Of a stretch of 64,000 bases of DNA, positions 60,839-64,000 are shown piece after piece. Positions within the stretch are counted from its first letter, which is position 1, and every line of letters starts with the position of its first letter. The notes beneath the pieces were generated by a model, which saw nothing but the letters and a program-made list of their open reading frames with translations, made no database searches and was not told where the DNA came from. This DNA comes from Marinifilum caeruleilacunae (GTDB lineage Bacteria; Bacteroidota; Bacteroidia; Bacteroidales; Marinifilaceae): assembly GCF_013141825.1 (NCBI RefSeq), contig NZ_RZNH01000008.1, positions 1,000 through 64,999 on the forward strand, in the 5' to 3' direction. The translations under genes and the position numbers were made by a program.

Positions 60839-61963
60839 TTATTTTCTTAATAATTTTATGGCCGCGCTTATCTCAGTAATCGCGGTTTTTATTTCTTCTT
60901 CGGTGGTGTATTTGCCTACCGATAAACGAAGGGTGCCCATTGCAAACTCAAAAGGCACATTCATTGCATCAAGGGTAGCCGATATCTTCACTGCATCGGA
61001 ATGACAGGCGGCTCCTGCTGATGCAGCAATATTCGGCATTTGCGAAAGAATATCAACTGCTCGAAGATTTTTAAACGATACACTTAAAGTATTGGGCAAT
61101 TTATAGGCTTGGTTTCCATTAAACTGAAGTTCGCCAAGCGGTAGCAATCCCGATTTTAGCATTTCAACCAACTTTTGTTCGCGCTGCATTCTTTTTTCTG
61201 GTTCATACATTGCCAGTTCGGCGGCTTTGCCCAATCCAACAATTTCCAGGATGTTTTCAGTACCAGCTCTTCGGTTCGATTCATGATCGGCCCCATGAAT
61301 TAATTTCCGAAGCTGAATGCCTTTCCGAATGTACAGCGCTCCAATCCCTTTTGGTCCATAAAATTTATGTCCGGCTACCGTAAGCAAATCAACACCCAAA
61401 TCTTCCACATCAACAGGCACTTTTCCAATTGCCTGTGCACAATCGGTATGTACAGCAATATTGTGTTTCCTGGCTAAAGCCGATATTTCTTTTAAAGGTT
61501 GCAAGCTTCCAACTTCATTATTGGCATACATGATGGATATTAAAATTGTATCGGGACGAATGGCATTTTCCAGATCAGAAATCCTTACGCGCCCACTTTC
61601 ATCAACTGGCAAGTAAGAGATTTCGAAGCCCTCCTGTTCCAGAAACTTACAAACTTCAATGATTGCCGGGTGTTCAATTTTACTGGTAATGATATGCTTT
61701 CCCTTTTCCTGATGTTGAAAAGCAAATCCTTTCAAGGCATAATTGTTCGATTCGCTGCCACCACTGGTAAAAACAATTTCACTGGTATCACAATTTAGCA
61801 TGTCTGCCAAACTTTTACGAGCTTTTTCTATCGCATTTTTCGTTTGTTGTCCATACCAATGCGAACTCGATGGATTGCCAAAATATTCAAACAAATAGGG
61901 TTGCATGGCTTCTGCCACTTCTTTTGCAACAGGTGTTGTGGCGTTATAGTCCAGGTAAATCAT
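60839..61963 (-). CDS. Cysteine desulfurase (NifS/IscS-like)
   Basis: The PLP enzyme takes sulfur from cysteine for Fe-S clusters or thio-tRNA. The 374-residue protein has MIYLDYNATTPVAKEVAEAM, FTSGGSESNNYALKGF near 69, the PLP lysine in TVAGHKFYGPKGIGALYI near 195-212, and the sulfur-accepting Cys in ASAGAACHSDAVKIS near 315-329. I use the ATG at 61963; upstream ATGs add unlike residues. IscU and other cluster genes are not adjacent, so whether it is IscS- or NifS-type is open. Confidence 0.9.
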   Translation of the reverse strand: MIYLDYNATTPVAKEVAEAMQPYLFEYFGNPSSSHWYGQQTKNAIEKARKSLADMLNCDTSEIVFTSGGSESNNYALKGFAFQHQEKGKHIITSKIEHPAIIEVCKFLEQEGFEISYLPVDESGRVRISDLENAIRPDTILISIMYANNEVGSLQPLKEISALARKHNIAVHTDCAQAIGKVPVDVEDLGVDLLTVAGHKFYGPKGIGALYIRKGIQLRKLIHGADHESNRRAGTENILEIVGLGKAAELAMYEPEKRMQREQKLVEMLKSGLLPLGELQFNGNQAYKLPNTLSVSFKNLRAVDILSQMPNIAASAGAACHSDAVKISATLDAMNVPFEFAMGTLRLSVGKYTTEEEIKTAITEISAAIKLLRK

Positions 61964-62006
61964 ATTTGTAATTATCATGTTACGTGTAGGAGATCTAAAC
62001 ACTAGG

Positions 62007-63959
62007 CTACTGATCTTCTTTAATATTTACGATTCTAAATTCTGTGCGCCTGTTTAAGGCTTTTCCTTCTTTGGTTCGATTATCGGCAATTGCCTTAGAC
62101 GAACCATATCCTTTAAAAAGCAATCTATCTTTGTGTATGCCTTTGTCTATTAGGTAATCACATACCGATTTCGCCCGATTTTCCGACAATTTCAAATTGT
62201 GCTCTTCCGATCCTGTATGATCGGTATGTCCGGATATTTCCACAACGAAACCCTGATTTTGAATCAACAATTGATACAATACATACAATTCAGATTCCGA
62301 CTTTGGTAGAATTTCCCAGGAGTCGGTATCAAAAAATACATTTCGTAGTACAATTTCACTTCCCAATTTCATTTTTTGCAGGCCAATATTCAACTCCTGG
62401 GCCTTGTTTTGTTCCTTGTTTTCCATAAGCGAAAAATGATCGGAATAATACAAATATCCTTCACTTTCGGCGCTAAACATATATTCTTTTCCTGCCGGCA
62501 AACAAATCAGGTATTCTCCATTTACCTTATCCGAATTGATCTTTGCAACAGTATCGTTCGAATTCAAATCGATCAATTGTAAAGAAGCATATAAGTTATC
62601 CTTTGTTTCCACATCGTAAACCTTTCCCTTCAACCACGAAACCATAGGAGGTTGATGTTCCAGGGGTAAATCGAAGGTAAAAATGTCTTTTCCCTTTCCT
62701 TCCAACCTATCCGACGAAAAGTATGCTTTATCGCCACTTGCATTAATCACAAGTCCTAATTCATCAGCAAAAGTATTAATCGGATAACCCAAATTCACTG
62801 GTTCCGACCATTTCTGATCATCCTTGCGAGTAAGTTTATACAAGTCGTATCCCCCCATTCCTGGCAATCCATCAGAGGCGATTACCAGATACTGATTACT
62901 GGCGTGTATAAAGGGTGACATTTCATTATTCGATGTGTTAAAATCCAGGTTTACTGGCTTGGACCATCTTTGCTTTCCTCCTGGCAGTATCTCCAGCAAT
63001 TCCGACTTCCAGATGTCCATTTTTCCCTTGCCTGATTTCCTGTTACTCACGAAGTAGAGAATTCTACCATCAGCCGAAATGCTTGGCTGAGCTTCCCATG
63101 CTGCCGAATTGATCACTGGTCCTAAATTCATTGGCTTCGACCATTGATCACCTTCACGCAGTGAATAGTAAATGTCACATCTCCCTAAACCATCTTTTCT
63201 TCCACAGGCAGTAAAATACATGTAACGACCATCAGCTGTAATGGATTGAGCTCCTTCGTTACTGGCAGTATTTATGCTTTCAGATAAACTTTGTGCTGGT
63301 CGCCAGCTGTCTTCATCCTTCAGGGCAAGCCAAAAATCCTCCTGGGGTTCTAATTTCACTTCTGTATCATTCATTCTTGCACTCAGGCGGGTAAATATCA
63401 ATACTTCCTCATCTGCAGTCAGACTCGGCCAGTATTCATCATTTTCGGTATTGATGGCCTTTCCTATATTAACCGGGTTAAATTCTACCGGATTTGCAAT
63501 CATTCGCAAAGCAACATCACAATTCATAATTTGCTTCATCGCCTTTGCTTTATTGCGCGATGATATTTTAGAAAAGGAAAGAAACTCTTCAAATTTGCCT
63601 TTGGCCATCTCATATTTCCCAAGCTTCAGATAGGCATTCCCCAAATTAAAATGTACCCTGGGAAAATAGTCATTGTCAATTTCTATTGCTTTTAGGTAAG
63701 CATGAATTTCCAATTCGGTATTTTTCATTGAATGATACACATCAGCCTGAAACAGGTATGCCTCAATAAAATTCGATTTAACTTCTAAAGCCTTCGTTAG
63801 CTTGTCTAGTGCTTGCTGATTATCACGATTTCGATAATGCTGGGCAGCCATTTCGTAATAATGAATTGCCTTACGTGATTTTACACTGTATTTTTTCTGG
63901 GCAACAGCACTATATGTTACCGATAACAGGAAGATTAATATGACAGTATATTTCCTCAT
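62007..63959 (-). CDS. OmpA-family protein with TPR and PD40 repeats
   Basis: The 650-residue protein has a signal peptide (about residues 1-20). TPR-like repeats follow (about 27-135, KYEMAKGKFEEFLSF), then WD40-like PD40 beta-propeller repeats (about 170-430, ADGRYMYFTACGR, ADGRILYFVSNRKSGKGKMDIW, ASGDKAYFSSDRLEGKG), a Cna-B-like region (about 435-520) and a C-terminal OmpA domain (about 525-645, EISGHTDHTGSEEHNLKLSENRAKSVCDYL) that binds peptidoglycan. The layout matches PorE-like proteins tied to type IX secretion in other Bacteroidota. It lies 43 bp upstream of the cysteine desulfurase ATG. Confidence 0.88.
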   Translation of the reverse strand: MRKYTVILIFLLSVTYSAVAQKKYSVKSRKAIHYYEMAAQHYRNRDNQQALDKLTKALEVKSNFIEAYLFQADVYHSMKNTELEIHAYLKAIEIDNDYFPRVHFNLGNAYLKLGKYEMAKGKFEEFLSFSKISSRNKAKAMKQIMNCDVALRMIANPVEFNPVNIGKAINTENDEYWPSLTADEEVLIFTRLSARMNDTEVKLEPQEDFWLALKDEDSWRPAQSLSESINTASNEGAQSITADGRYMYFTACGRKDGLGRCDIYYSLREGDQWSKPMNLGPVINSAAWEAQPSISADGRILYFVSNRKSGKGKMDIWKSELLEILPGGKQRWSKPVNLDFNTSNNEMSPFIHASNQYLVIASDGLPGMGGYDLYKLTRKDDQKWSEPVNLGYPINTFADELGLVINASGDKAYFSSDRLEGKGKDIFTFDLPLEHQPPMVSWLKGKVYDVETKDNLYASLQLIDLNSNDTVAKINSDKVNGEYLICLPAGKEYMFSAESEGYLYYSDHFSLMENKEQNKAQELNIGLQKMKLGSEIVLRNVFFDTDSWEILPKSESELYVLYQLLIQNQGFVVEISGHTDHTGSEEHNLKLSENRAKSVCDYLIDKGIHKDRLLFKGYGSSKAIADNRTKEGKALNRRTEFRIVNIKEDQ

Positions 63960-64000
63960 TTTTTGTTTCGAACTTAGCTTATTACCTATGACAAATTTCA

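Overview
The window reads as chromosomal DNA of a Bacteroidota bacterium. Supporting this are gldF/gldG, the surE–lpxB gene order, DUF3078 and DUF2807 proteins, a TonB-C protein, an OmpA/PD40 protein, and promoters matching the Bacteroidota consensus (-33 TTG, -7 TAnnTTTG) instead of sigma70 boxes. Translation starts are A-rich with few Shine-Dalgarno sites. The DNA is AT-rich throughout. Tryptophanase plus aromatic-arsenical resistance genes would suit a gut or anoxic-sediment member of the Bacteroidales/Marinilabiliales; that placement is inference. No rRNA, tRNA, CRISPR array or intact mobile element was seen.

Layout. 1-12.7 kb: housekeeping genes (MsbA-like ABC exporter, purB, an EI24-NfeD-GNAT-MgtC run, a methyltransferase, acyl-CoA ligase, FAH hydrolase, exonuclease, dnaN). 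12.9-21.6 kb: envelope genes. These are gldG/gldF (gliding/type IX secretion), then two tandem copies of an acyloxyacyl hydrolase (PagL-like lipid A deacylase) translationally coupled to a DUF2807 lipoprotein, ending 2 bp from lpxB in the convergent surE–lpxB operon. 21.7-31 kb: pheT with a clear promoter, an unknown lipoprotein, an IS3 transposase relic, prsW, a YihY/BrkB gene, a frameshifted small membrane gene, a TonB-C protein and small orphans. 31.2-34.6 kb: an arsR-arsE-arsF-arsG-arsP-type operon with an operator at the arsR start, then a DCC thiol protein. 34.7-41.9 kb: pfkA, macrodomain, rhodanese, HAD, DUF3078, and tryptophanase with a long leader. 42-49.8 kb: TrhA/HlyIII, DUF4197, GNAT, two convergent cold-shock-domain genes, unknown envelope proteins and a Bcr/CflA transporter. 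49.9-54.3 kb: minus-strand AraC regulator, two methyltransferases, GNAT and ATP-grasp. 54.4-64 kb: 2-hydroxyacid dehydrogenase, coaX, CYTH, a GH3/beta-lactamase fusion, a candidate small RNA, a DUF4468-like protein, cysteine desulfurase and an OmpA/PD40 protein.

The most noteworthy items are the duplicated deacylase–lipoprotein cassette beside lpxB, the ArsEFG-P operon and its operator, the candidate small RNA at about 59945-60068, 21-bp-spaced direct repeats at an AraC-linked promoter, and the promoter and short ORF ahead of tryptophanase. Positions of promoters, hairpins and starts were read by eye; no homology search or folding program was run.
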